From contig NZ_JAXKVW010000003.1 of NCBI RefSeq assembly GCF_036172515.1, forward strand, positions 107,001 to 171,000: 64,000 nucleotides of DNA, written 5' to 3'. Positions 26,432-34,241 of this stretch are shown in pieces. The DNA is from Flexistipes sp. Lineage in GTDB: Bacteria; Chrysiogenota; Deferribacteres; Deferribacterales; Flexistipitaceae. The notes under the pieces are model-generated. The model made no database searches. It saw only the letters and a program-made list of their open reading frames with translations, and was not told the DNA's origin. Position 1 is the stretch's first letter. Each line of letters begins with the position of its first letter. Both the position numbers and the translations under genes were made by a program.

Positions 26432-28429
26432 ATGGAATTTACAAGAGAGATATACTGGAATGTCGGGCACGGTGTTCTTATTCCGATGTATTTGCTTGCA
26501 TTTATTGCTTTAGGCATAATGGTCTTCGGTTTTTATAAAAGATATCTTGTTTACAAGATGGGCGGTTCTGAAAATCGTCTGGATTTACTTTTTGATAGAA
26601 TTTTTTATATGCTCAGAAATGTTTTCAGCCAACAGAAGGTCATAAGAGAGAAAATTCCGGGTATCTTTCACGGTATCTTTTTCTGGGGTTTTTTGTTACT
26701 TTTTATCGGTACCCTTTTGGTTTTGATTCAGGCTGATTTTACCAATCCGCTGTTCGGCATTAAATTTTTAACGGGTATTTTTTATCTCGTTTTCTCCCTT
26801 GTGCTTGATCTAGCAGGGTTGGCTGCAATTGTAATGTTGTCGGCTCTTTTGATAAGACGGTTTTTCATAAAACCGAAAGGGCTGGAAACTATCAGAGACG
26901 ATTATATTATTCACGGGATTCTGCTTGTTATATTAATTACGGGTTATGTTATTGAAGGGCTGCGAATGTCTGTTACCGAGCTGGGAAGCGGCAGTATCCT
27001 GCCTTATTTTTCTCCGGTGGGTTTGTTTGTTGCCAATATTTTTGCAGGTTTCGATGCCGGAAGCCTGCAGGGTGCTCACAAGTTTATCTGGTGGTTTCAT
27101 TTTCTGCTTGCAATGACTTTTATAGGTATGATTCCGTTTACCAAGCTCAGACATATTTTCACTACGTCAGCCAATCTGTTGTTCAAAGACAACAGAGTAA
27201 AAGGATTTATCAACACACCTGACCTTGAAGACGAGCAAGCCGAGCAGTTCGGGTGTGAAAAACTGAACGATTTTACATGGAAGGACATTTTTGACGGAGA
27301 TGCCTGTACCAAGTGCAAGAGATGTCAGGATAGGTGCCCGGCTTATGCTACAGACAAACCTTTATCACCTATGAAAGTTATTCAGCAGTTTCAGGAGGCT
27401 GCATTTTACGAAAACACTGAAAATATGGTGGACTTTGTAACGCCTGATGTTTTGTGGTCGTGTACCACCTGCAGAGCCTGTCAGGAAACGTGTCCGGCGG
27501 ATATTGAGCATGTAAACAAAATACTTGAAATGCGAAGAAATATGGTTCTTATGAAAGGTGAATTTCCCGGTGACGAAGTTATTACGGCAACAGACAGTCT
27601 GGAAGTGAACGGAAACCCGCTCGGTTTTGGATTTGCCAAACGGGGGGATTGGGCAGACGGCCTTGATGTAAGCCTGGTGAGTAAGCAGGCAGATGTGGAT
27701 ATTTTGTATTTTCCGGGCTGCTTTGCCTCTTTCGATAAAAGAAATATCAATGTTGCAAAGAATTTCGTCAGTATTTGCAATGAGCTGGGCGTGAGAGTGG
27801 GTATTCTGGGCAAAGAAGAAAAATGCTGCGGAGAGCCTGCAAGAAAACTGGGTAATGAATATCTTTATCAGATGATGGCGATGGAAAATATAGAAAAATT
27901 TTCAGAGTATAATGTTAAAAGGATTGTTACAACCTGCCCTCACTGCTTCAACACTCTTTCCAAAGATTACAGGCAATTGGGGCTGGATGGCTCAATTCAG
28001 GTGGAGCATTATACGACATTCTTACATAAAATGTTTGAAGAAAAAGGTTTCAATTTAGAATCTGAAGACTTTGAGTGCACTTATCATGATTCATGCTATA
28101 TGGCACGCTATAACGACATTCTGGATGAGCCCAGATTTTTAATAACATCAGCGGGCGGCAGGATTAATGAGATGGATAAAAACCGCTATGAGAGTTTTTG
28201 CTGCGGTGGTGGCGGCGGTAGGATACTGGTTGATGAAAAAATCGGTACAAAAGTGAATGCCGCCAGGGCAAAAATGGCTGCTGATACAGGTAGCGGAATG
28301 CTGATTTCGAACTGTCCCTTCTGTCTCAGTATGTTTGAGGACGGTATTAAAACCGCGGAAGTGGAGGATAAGATAAAAGTCAGAGATATATCTGAAATAT
28401 TAGTTGACAGGATAAAAAGGAGGAGCTGA
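26432..28429 (+). CDS. Membrane-bound FeS oxidoreductase, ETF:quinone oxidoreductase type
   Basis: 665-residue protein joining a membrane cytochrome-b-like part to an HdrD-like part. Residues 1-250 have about five to six hydrophobic helices with histidines, like NarI/DsrM. Two [4Fe-4S] motifs follow (ACTKCKRCQDRCP, Cys292-302, and WSCTTCRACQETCP), then two CCG domains (EKCCGEPARK and SFCCGGGGGR). Genes of this architecture beside etfAB are described as ETF:(methyl)menaquinone oxidoreductases in syntrophs and related bacteria. It would pass electrons from acyl-CoA dehydrogenases via EtfAB to menaquinone. Its TGA overlaps the etfB ATG by one base, which supports joint function. Confidence 0.85.
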   Translation: MEFTREIYWNVGHGVLIPMYLLAFIALGIMVFGFYKRYLVYKMGGSENRLDLLFDRIFYMLRNVFSQQKVIREKIPGIFHGIFFWGFLLLFIGTLLVLIQADFTNPLFGIKFLTGIFYLVFSLVLDLAGLAAIVMLSALLIRRFFIKPKGLETIRDDYIIHGILLVILITGYVIEGLRMSVTELGSGSILPYFSPVGLFVANIFAGFDAGSLQGAHKFIWWFHFLLAMTFIGMIPFTKLRHIFTTSANLLFKDNRVKGFINTPDLEDEQAEQFGCEKLNDFTWKDIFDGDACTKCKRCQDRCPAYATDKPLSPMKVIQQFQEAAFYENTENMVDFVTPDVLWSCTTCRACQETCPADIEHVNKILEMRRNMVLMKGEFPGDEVITATDSLEVNGNPLGFGFAKRGDWADGLDVSLVSKQADVDILYFPGCFASFDKRNINVAKNFVSICNELGVRVGILGKEEKCCGEPARKLGNEYLYQMMAMENIEKFSEYNVKRIVTTCPHCFNTLSKDYRQLGLDGSIQVEHYTTFLHKMFEEKGFNLESEDFECTYHDSCYMARYNDILDEPRFLITSAGGRINEMDKNRYESFCCGGGGGRILVDEKIGTKVNAARAKMAADTGSGMLISNCPFCLSMFEDGIKTAEVEDKIKVRDISEILVDRIKRRS

Positions 28430-29193
28430 TGAAAATTCTTGTTTGTGTGAAGCAGGTTCCGGATATGGAATCAAAATTCAAGCTTGATAAGAACAATAAA
28501 TGGTTTTCGGAGGAAGACCTTGCTTTCAGAATGAATGAATACGATGAATATGCCGTAGAGCAGGCTGTGCAGCTGAAAGAGCAAACCGGTGATGCTGAAG
28601 TGGTTGTCGTATCTCTCGGTCCTGAGAGAGCCAAAGAGGCTGTTAAAAAGGCATTGGCCATGGGTTGTGACAGGGCCGTACACATTAAGGATGGCGATTA
28701 TTATAAAAAAGATTCTTATTCGGTGGCAAAAAATATTTATGAATATGTGAAGGATGAAAATTTTGACATTGCTTTTACAGGTCTGCAGTCTCAGGACAGG
28801 GGTTCTGCGCAGGTTGGAGTTCTTCTGGCCGAGTTTCTGGACTATCCGTGTATTACAACCATTATAGAATTTGAGTATAAAGACAGTGAGATTCAGGTAA
28901 AAAGGGAGCTTGAAGGCGGTGAAAAGGCGGTAGTCAAAGTGAAGCCCCCTGTTGTTCTGACATGCCAGCTGGGACTTAATACCCCCAGGTATCCCACTCT
29001 GCCCAATATTATGAAGGCGAAGAAAAAAGAGATAAAAGCGGTTGAGCCGCTTGATACTGAAAATCTGCTTACATTTACTGATATAGATTATCCTGAAAAG
29101 AAAGGTGCCGCAGAAATTCTTGAGGGTGATGTGAATGAACTTGTGGAAAAAACCCTGGATATCCTAAAACAAAAAACATCTGTTTTGAAATAG
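28429..29193 (+). CDS. etfB: Electron transfer flavoprotein beta subunit
   Basis: 254-residue beta subunit (CVKQVPDMESKFKL start, NEYDEYAVEQAVQLKE, then the AMP-site segment LAMGCDRAVHIKD and the docking region TCQLGLNTPRYPTLPNIMKAKKK that meets acyl-CoA dehydrogenases). It accepts electrons from FadE and the short-chain dehydrogenase and hands them to the FeS oxidoreductase encoded just upstream. It is translationally coupled to that gene and followed 9 bp later by etfA. Confidence 0.95.
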   Translation: MKILVCVKQVPDMESKFKLDKNNKWFSEEDLAFRMNEYDEYAVEQAVQLKEQTGDAEVVVVSLGPERAKEAVKKALAMGCDRAVHIKDGDYYKKDSYSVAKNIYEYVKDENFDIAFTGLQSQDRGSAQVGVLLAEFLDYPCITTIIEFEYKDSEIQVKRELEGGEKAVVKVKPPVVLTCQLGLNTPRYPTLPNIMKAKKKEIKAVEPLDTENLLTFTDIDYPEKKGAAEILEGDVNELVEKTLDILKQKTSVLK

Positions 29194-29202
29194 GAGGAAA
29201 AA

Positions 29203-30120
29203 ATGAAATTACTTTTGGTAGCAGAATATAAAAGCAAAAAATTTCTGGAATCAAATTATGAGCTAATTGCTTTTGCTGATAAATTAAAAGCGGATTATGT
29301 TATGTTTGGTGTGGGGGATGAGACGGATTTGCCGAAATGTGAAGGAAAGATTTATCTGGCCGATAGTGAAAAGGCAGGTGAATACAATCCTTCTCTGCAT
29401 AAAAAACTGATTGCAGAAGTTATGGAAAAAGAGAAGGCAGATTTTATCGTTCTGCCACACACTTCATACGGCTGGGATCTTGCTCCGCGTTTGTCTGCTG
29501 AACTGGCTTTTCCACAGGTTACTGAAGTTGTGGATGTAGATGACGATAATTTTATACTGCCCGCCTGTAATGGTAAGCTCTGGAGAAAGGTTTCCACAGG
29601 CGGAAAAGGTATTATTACAATACAGGGTGGAGCTTTTAATCCTGAGAATGATTACGAAGGAACTCCGGAAGTTATAAATCTTGAAGTGCCTTCTGTAGAG
29701 TCGAAAATTCAATTTGAAGGCTATGAAAAGGCAGAAGCCGTTGGTGTAGATCTGACGAAGGCGGAAATAATCGTGAGTGCAGGCCGTGGTGTGGGCAAAA
29801 AAGAAAATGTTGAAAATGTCAGAAAACTTGCTGAAGCCCTTGGTGGTGAGCTTGGGGCAAGCAGACCGGTTGTGGATTCTGAATGGGTTGAGCACAGCCA
29901 TCAGGTGGGGACAACTGGTCAGACAGTTGCGCCGAAACTTTATGTGGCCTGTGGTATATCCGGAGCAATACAGCATCTGGCAGGAATGAAAAAATCAGAC
30001 TTTATTCTGGCTGTAAATACGGACAAAGACGCCCCTATTGCGGAAGTTGCCGATGTGCTTGTTGTTGCTGATGTCAACCAGTTTGCCCCGGCACTGGCTG
30101 AGAAAATAAGTTCTAAATAA
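29203..30120 (+). CDS. etfA: Electron transfer flavoprotein alpha subunit
   Basis: 305-residue alpha subunit. The C-terminal FAD domain is clear: IIVSAGRGVGKKENVE, LGASRPVVDSEWVEHSHQVG, TGQTVAPKLYVACGISGAIQH and VNTDKDAPI. It forms the heterodimer with EtfB. It has the normal length, with no N-terminal ferredoxin domain. The start follows AGGAGG. It is last in the operon; a stem-loop follows directly. Confidence 0.95.
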   Translation: MKLLLVAEYKSKKFLESNYELIAFADKLKADYVMFGVGDETDLPKCEGKIYLADSEKAGEYNPSLHKKLIAEVMEKEKADFIVLPHTSYGWDLAPRLSAELAFPQVTEVVDVDDDNFILPACNGKLWRKVSTGGKGIITIQGGAFNPENDYEGTPEVINLEVPSVESKIQFEGYEKAEAVGVDLTKAEIIVSAGRGVGKKENVENVRKLAEALGGELGASRPVVDSEWVEHSHQVGTTGQTVAPKLYVACGISGAIQHLAGMKKSDFILAVNTDKDAPIAEVADVLVVADVNQFAPALAEKISSK

Positions 30121-30158
30121 TAAGCATAATTGCATATATGCTTATTATATTATATTAA
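30118..30158 (+). terminator. AT-rich stem-loop after etfA
   Basis: TAATAAGCATA and TATGCTTATTA form an 11-bp stem with a short loop that starts at the etfA stop codon; A/T-rich sequence follows. It is likely a terminator although the U-tract is interrupted. Confidence 0.6.
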
Positions 30159-30164
30159 AAAAAA

Positions 30165-30262
30165 GAGACCTCTCGACTCCTCCGCCTGGTATTTGTTGGA
30201 CAGAGGCGGATTCGCTCGAGGTGACAGTATATTGTGTCCTCCTGAGCGGAGTCGAAGGATCT
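30165..30262. repeat. Palindromic intergenic repeat, copy 1, with nested hairpin
   Basis: GAGACCTCTCGACTCC...CTCGAGGTGACA, then GTCCTCCTGAGCGGAGTCGAAGGATC, a roughly inverted pair of CTCGACT-type arms. The left arm is interrupted by a second stem-loop (TCCGCCT at about 30180-30186, AGGCGGA at about 30204-30210). A related palindrome is at 37783-37880. Such Cys-rich-looking extragenic palindromes are common and widespread; no gene. Confidence 0.6.
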
Positions 30263-30346
30263 ACGATTTTATGCCGACAATTACGTGAAGTAGTAATCTT
30301 TGTCTCAACATTGAACCTTGAACGTTGAACTCGCCCATCACGGCTT

Positions 30347-31204
30347 TTACTTGTTGTTTATTAAATCGTAAATTGCTGCAAAATCGTCATTAAAATTACC
30401 TTTAGCTCCGGTCATTGTATACATCTGTTTTAATAGTCCGCCTATAAGTGCTGGCTGCTGAAAGCTATAGGCCAATTCTTCCATGTATTCGAGATCTTTC
30501 ACAAGAGCCCTTGTTGAAAAGTGCGGACTGAAATCCCCGCTTAGCAGCTTCGCCTTTTTTGCATTAAGAATCTTTGATTCACCTGCGCCTGCAGCCAGCA
30601 GATCTAAAGCCTCATCTTTGCTGAAACCCGCTTTTTCTGCCATGGAGACCGCTTCCGACAGGGTCGCCATAAACGATGCCAGCACCATGTTATTTATCAG
30701 TTTTATCTTTGTTGCCTTTCCAGTTTCGGGAAAGTGAAAAATTTTGCCTCCCAGGGAATCGAAAACCACACGCGCCTGTTCGTAAGCTTTAATGTCGCCG
30801 CTCACCACAATCATCAGCATGCCCTTCTCTGCAGGGATAACACTGCCTATAACAGGTGCTTCAAGGTAATTACCGCCGGCGTTTTTTACCAGCCTGTGAA
30901 AATTTGGTACGCTGTCAAAGTGGTTTGTTGTTGTATCGATAATTATTTTATTCTTAAGATTACCTTCCAGAAGTCCGTTATTTGCACCAATAATATCGTT
31001 AACAGCCTTACTGTCATATACATTTATGATTATTTGTTTTACATCTTTTTCAGCAAGTTCTGCAGGTGAGTTAACATATTTGAAACCTGATTTTTCAGCT
31101 TTTTCTAATGTTCTGTTATAAACGATTAATTCATGCCCCTGCTCATCCAGCCTCTTCGCCATTGCACTGCCGAGTTTTCCCAATCCTATTAAACCTATTT
31201 TCAT
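30347..31204 (-). CDS. NAD(P)-dependent beta-hydroxyacid dehydrogenase
   Basis: 285-residue member of the 3-hydroxyisobutyrate/6-phosphogluconate dehydrogenase-like family. It has the dinucleotide fold GLIGLGKLGSAMAKRL at the N-terminus, the substrate motif APVIGSVIPAEKGML and the catalytic lysine helix (KLINNMVLASFMATLSEAVSMAEKAG). The substrate cannot be read from sequence; 3-hydroxyisobutyrate, tartronate semialdehyde and glyoxylate/succinic semialdehyde are the usual options. Its ATG overlaps the stop of the upstream FapA-like gene by one base (minus strand), so they are cotranscribed. Confidence 0.85.
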   Translation of the reverse strand: MKIGLIGLGKLGSAMAKRLDEQGHELIVYNRTLEKAEKSGFKYVNSPAELAEKDVKQIIINVYDSKAVNDIIGANNGLLEGNLKNKIIIDTTTNHFDSVPNFHRLVKNAGGNYLEAPVIGSVIPAEKGMLMIVVSGDIKAYEQARVVFDSLGGKIFHFPETGKATKIKLINNMVLASFMATLSEAVSMAEKAGFSKDEALDLLAAGAGESKILNAKKAKLLSGDFSPHFSTRALVKDLEYMEELAYSFQQPALIGGLLKQMYTMTGAKGNFNDDFAAIYDLINNK

Positions 31205-32010
31205 CAGCTGCCTCCTTCTAAGTTTTTCCTAATGATTTCTTCATCTTTTAACGTAAAGTGAGAAGATGTGACGTCATTTTCAAGGTCAAGTTTTGAGGCT
31301 TTCATAATTAATTTTGTTCCAGCTTCTGCCGATTCTTTTATAGTTATCCCGAAAACGGCCTTTTCCCTGGCTAATTCTGCGTTTTCTGAAATGTTAACGC
31401 TGATTTTTGTTATCATATCATTTATTGAATCATATTTTCGCTGCAGCTGTTCTTTCTTTTCGGCATTATCGATTTTAACAAGATATCTTTTGATGTTATC
31501 CAGTCTCGAAAGCAGCGTTTTCTTTTCTTTGAATAAAGAGGCAACTTTTTCGTCGATAATAACTGATCGTCCGGATTCAAGAACCGTGGGCTTGTTTTTG
31601 CTTACGGTTTTCCTTGCACATATGGATTTTAAGGAAGATATTTCTGAGGAAGTTATACATGAGTTTACAAATATATCATCATTGGAGATGACCCTTGAGT
31701 TTTCAACAATGTTGATTACTGCGCCTTTTTCTGCAACTACGGTGGATCCTGAAACTTTCTCTGCAGAAAACCTGCCGTTTGAATATATAACGGATTCATT
31801 GTTTTTGTAAGAAGCCACTTCGTTTCGTATTTTGATATCACCGCCGGCTATCAGCTGCACGCCGAATGCATTATCAGCCGTTATACTGCCCGCAGCTTCC
31901 ACTGTAGCTCCTTTTAGAACATCGGCGTCAATTTGAATATCTCCGTCGTGTTTTAGATGGGTATCCGGGTTTTCAACATTTTTTTCGATTTTTAATAGTT
32001 CTTTTTTCAT
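31204..32010 (-). CDS. Short FapA/DUF342 family protein
   Basis: 268-residue protein with a run of short beta-helix turns (about residues 18-140: GDIQIDADVLKGATVEAAGSI, GGDIKIRNEVAS and so on), as in the DUF342/FapA (flagellar assembly protein A) family, followed by a coiled-coil-like charged segment (about 160-215) and a short C-terminal strand part. FapA proteins are usually over 450 residues; this one lacks the N-terminal domain. No flagellar genes are nearby and I infer no flagellar role. Its exact function is unknown. GAGGTAA precedes the ATG at 32010. Confidence 0.7.
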   Translation of the reverse strand: MKKELLKIEKNVENPDTHLKHDGDIQIDADVLKGATVEAAGSITADNAFGVQLIAGGDIKIRNEVASYKNNESVIYSNGRFSAEKVSGSTVVAEKGAVINIVENSRVISNDDIFVNSCITSSEISSLKSICARKTVSKNKPTVLESGRSVIIDEKVASLFKEKKTLLSRLDNIKRYLVKIDNAEKKEQLQRKYDSINDMITKISVNISENAELAREKAVFGITIKESAEAGTKLIMKASKLDLENDVTSSHFTLKDEEIIRKNLEGGS

Positions 32011-32163
32011 AGTAAGTTACCTCATATGATAAATACTTTGTTGTTTCAAACCTTTGTTTATAAAAGGTTTTACATATTTTTTACATAAATTCCACATGCT
32101 TTTTTTCAGTATCACTTGCTTTAAGAGATGAGTGATTAAAATTTCATCAATTATGCCTTTTTG

Positions 32164-33546
32164 TCAATTTTTAAAGTGTTTTCTAAAAAGCTCTATACTT
32201 TTGCTTGTTTCGTGTTTATGCTTGCACACAGGACGCGGATAATTTTTAACATGAGTTTTGAAAAGATAGTCTTCTCTGTGTATCCCGCCGGCTTTAATAC
32301 TTTGTAATTCCGGAACCCACATTTTTATAAATTCAGCGTCTTTGTCAAACTTTTCTGCCTGCCTGTAAGGATTAAACACTCTGAAATAGGGTTGTGCATC
32401 ACAGCCTGTGCCTGCTGCCCACTGCCATGATCCTATATTGGAGGAGGCCTCGTAATCGAATAGCTTTTGTTTAAAATATTCTTCCCCCCACCGCCAGTCT
32501 GTATGAAGATCCTTTGTGAGGAATGATGCAACAACCATTCTCAATCTGTTATGCATATATCCAGTCTTATTCAGCTGTCTCATTGCTGCGTCCACTATCG
32601 GCACACCGGTTGTCCCGCTTTTCCAGTGTTCAAAAAGTTTTAAATCATTTTCCCAGGGAATATTGACATCTTTGAAATTATTAAACTCGCTGTGGGGGAA
32701 ATTGTATAATACGGAATTGAAGAACTCTCTCCACAAAAGTTGTTTCATAAATGTTTCTGTTTGAAAACCATCCTCTTTAAGCGCTTTAACAAATCTTACC
32801 AGCTCTCTGATGGAAATTGTACCGAATCTCAAATGAACTCCCATGTGAGAAGTTTCATCCAGAGCAGGGTATTCCCTGTTTGACTCGTAATTGTTTATCA
32901 GGTTTTTCAATCTTTCACATAAATATTCGGGACTTTTATCCGCAGCAAAATTATCAACATAATTTTCCACAAAGCCTATGCTTTCAATGCTTATCGGCTT
33001 CTTAACTATTTCACTGTTTTCAATGATATAAATGTTATCGTAGTTAAAGCCTGCAATTTTCGAATAATTAAATGGGAATTCAATAAGAGTGCTCTCATCC
33101 AGTTGATTTTTCGCGGTCCTGTAAAAAGGTGTGAACACTTTATAGGGAGTTCCGTCGTTTTTCCTGACTTCTGAAGGATGAAAAAGGAAATTGTCCCGGA
33201 CTACTGTAGTATCGATGATTTCAGAAATCTGCCTGTCCCTTTCAATGGATCTTTTGGTATAATCCTGGGAAAAAATGACCTTGTTGTAGCCTTCCTTTTT
33301 CAGATATCTGAAAATTTCGTCAGCACAGCCGTAAAATATTGCCAAATTCATTCCATTTTTTATTAAATCATTTTTCAGCTTCTTTACTTGATTGAAAATA
33401 AAAGTGATGCGTGGATCGCTTGCTTTGAAATCTCCGAGGATATCTTTGTCAAATATGAAAATGGGGAGGCAGATTTCACTGGGTGCTGCCAAAATGGGGT
33501 TGTCTTTTATTCTAAGGTCTCTTCTGAACCAGAAAACTGTTTTCAT
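32164..33546 (-). CDS. phrB: Deoxyribodipyrimidine photolyase (CPD class I)
   Basis: 460-residue light-driven repair enzyme for cyclobutane pyrimidine dimers. The N-terminal Rossmann antenna domain starts with KTVFWFRRDLRIKDNP. The C-terminal FAD domain has HMGVHLRFGTISIREL, LLWREFF, GVPIVDAAMRQL, YMHNRLRMVVASFLTKDLHTDWRWG and ASSNIGSWQWAAGTGCDAQPY, all standard. It probably makes the blue-light-repair activity of this bacterium; a cryptochrome is less likely. ATG 33546 follows AGAGGT; a GTG at 33552 is less suited. Confidence 0.95.
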   Translation of the reverse strand: MKTVFWFRRDLRIKDNPILAAPSEICLPIFIFDKDILGDFKASDPRITFIFNQVKKLKNDLIKNGMNLAIFYGCADEIFRYLKKEGYNKVIFSQDYTKRSIERDRQISEIIDTTVVRDNFLFHPSEVRKNDGTPYKVFTPFYRTAKNQLDESTLIEFPFNYSKIAGFNYDNIYIIENSEIVKKPISIESIGFVENYVDNFAADKSPEYLCERLKNLINNYESNREYPALDETSHMGVHLRFGTISIRELVRFVKALKEDGFQTETFMKQLLWREFFNSVLYNFPHSEFNNFKDVNIPWENDLKLFEHWKSGTTGVPIVDAAMRQLNKTGYMHNRLRMVVASFLTKDLHTDWRWGEEYFKQKLFDYEASSNIGSWQWAAGTGCDAQPYFRVFNPYRQAEKFDKDAEFIKMWVPELQSIKAGGIHREDYLFKTHVKNYPRPVCKHKHETSKSIELFRKHFKN

Positions 33547-33596
33547 TAGCACCTCTGATAAATTCCGGAGCGTTGCCGACCGGGTGTAGATTAGAG

Positions 33597-33690
33597 AGCT
33601 TTGAACAAGTACCCCGTCTTTCCACCTGCCAAAGATTTATGAGAAATTGGGGGTGGTAAAATTTATAACGTTTAAATTTTTCAAAGTTCT
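33597..33690. mobile_element. MITE-like element, copy B (degenerate)
   Basis: Left end CTTTGAACAAGTACCCC and right end GGGTGGTAAAATTTATAA...TTCAAAG match copy A at 15341-15466, with a deleted middle. The terminal inverted repeats are decayed (CTTTGAA at 33599-33605, TTCAAAG at 33680-33686). It lies between phrB and the rrf2 promoter. Confidence 0.55.
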
Positions 33691-33749
33691 CAATTTATAA
33701 AAAGATTACAGAAATGCAGAGAACCTGTCAAAACTTTTGCAAAAAAATA

Positions 33750-33778
33750 TTGACAAATTTTATCCGATATTTTATTTG
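33750..33778 (+). promoter_or_regulatory. rrf2-cydAB promoter (candidate)
   Basis: TTGACA (33750-33755), a 17-bp spacer and a weak TATTTG (33773-33778). The -10 merges into the inverted repeat at 33776-33798. Confidence 0.45.
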
Positions 33779-33798
33779 TTTACTTAAGAGGTAAACAA
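33776..33798. promoter_or_regulatory. Inverted repeat overlapping ribosome site and start of the rrf2 gene
   Basis: Perfect 8-bp arms TTGTTTAC (33776-33783) and GTAAACAA (33791-33798) around TTAAGAG, spanning the -10, the Shine-Dalgarno (AGAGGT) and the first base of the ATG. It is a good candidate for an autoregulatory operator. Confidence 0.5.
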
Positions 33799-34226
33799 TG
33801 ACACATTTTATTCACAGGGAAGCTGATTACGCAATAAGGATTGTTGCATATTTAGCCGGCAAAAACGAGAAAATTAAGATCAAAGAAATATGTGAAAGAC
33901 TATACCTGAGCAAACCTATAGTTATTAAAATTGTGCATAAGTTAAGAAAATGTGGTATAATTATTACTGAAACCGGTAAAAACGGCGGTATTAAAGTGAG
34001 CCCCAGAATTGTTGATTTGACGCTTTATGATGTGCTTGTTTGCATGGGGTTTAACAGCAGTATAAATATCTGTGTTGATAAGCCTGAAGAGTGTGAGCTT
34101 AACCCTATTTGTAACATTACTTACTTTTTTTCAAATATTCAAAATCAAATAATTGATCAGCTGAAAAAGGCAAAGGTTAAAGATTTTATTTTTGAGGATA
34201 AAGAGCTTGAAAGCCTTTATAATTAA
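33798..34226 (+). CDS. Rrf2 family transcriptional regulator with FeS-type cysteines
   Basis: 142-residue winged-helix DNA-binding protein of the Rrf2 family (EADYAIRIVAYLAG start, then KEICERLYLSKPIVIKIVHKLRKCGII as recognition helix). Cys92, Cys99 and Cys105 (ICVDKPEECELNPIC) are spaced much like the cluster cysteines of IscR and NsrR, so it likely senses NO, oxygen or FeS status. It sits 15 bp upstream of cydA on the same strand, so it should control cytochrome bd, whose oxidase is NO-tolerant. A palindrome overlaps its own start. The exact signal is not predictable. Confidence 0.85.
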   Translation: MTHFIHREADYAIRIVAYLAGKNEKIKIKEICERLYLSKPIVIKIVHKLRKCGIIITETGKNGGIKVSPRIVDLTLYDVLVCMGFNSSINICVDKPEECELNPICNITYFFSNIQNQIIDQLKKAKVKDFIFEDKELESLYN

Positions 34227-34241
34227 CACAAGGAGGTTGTT

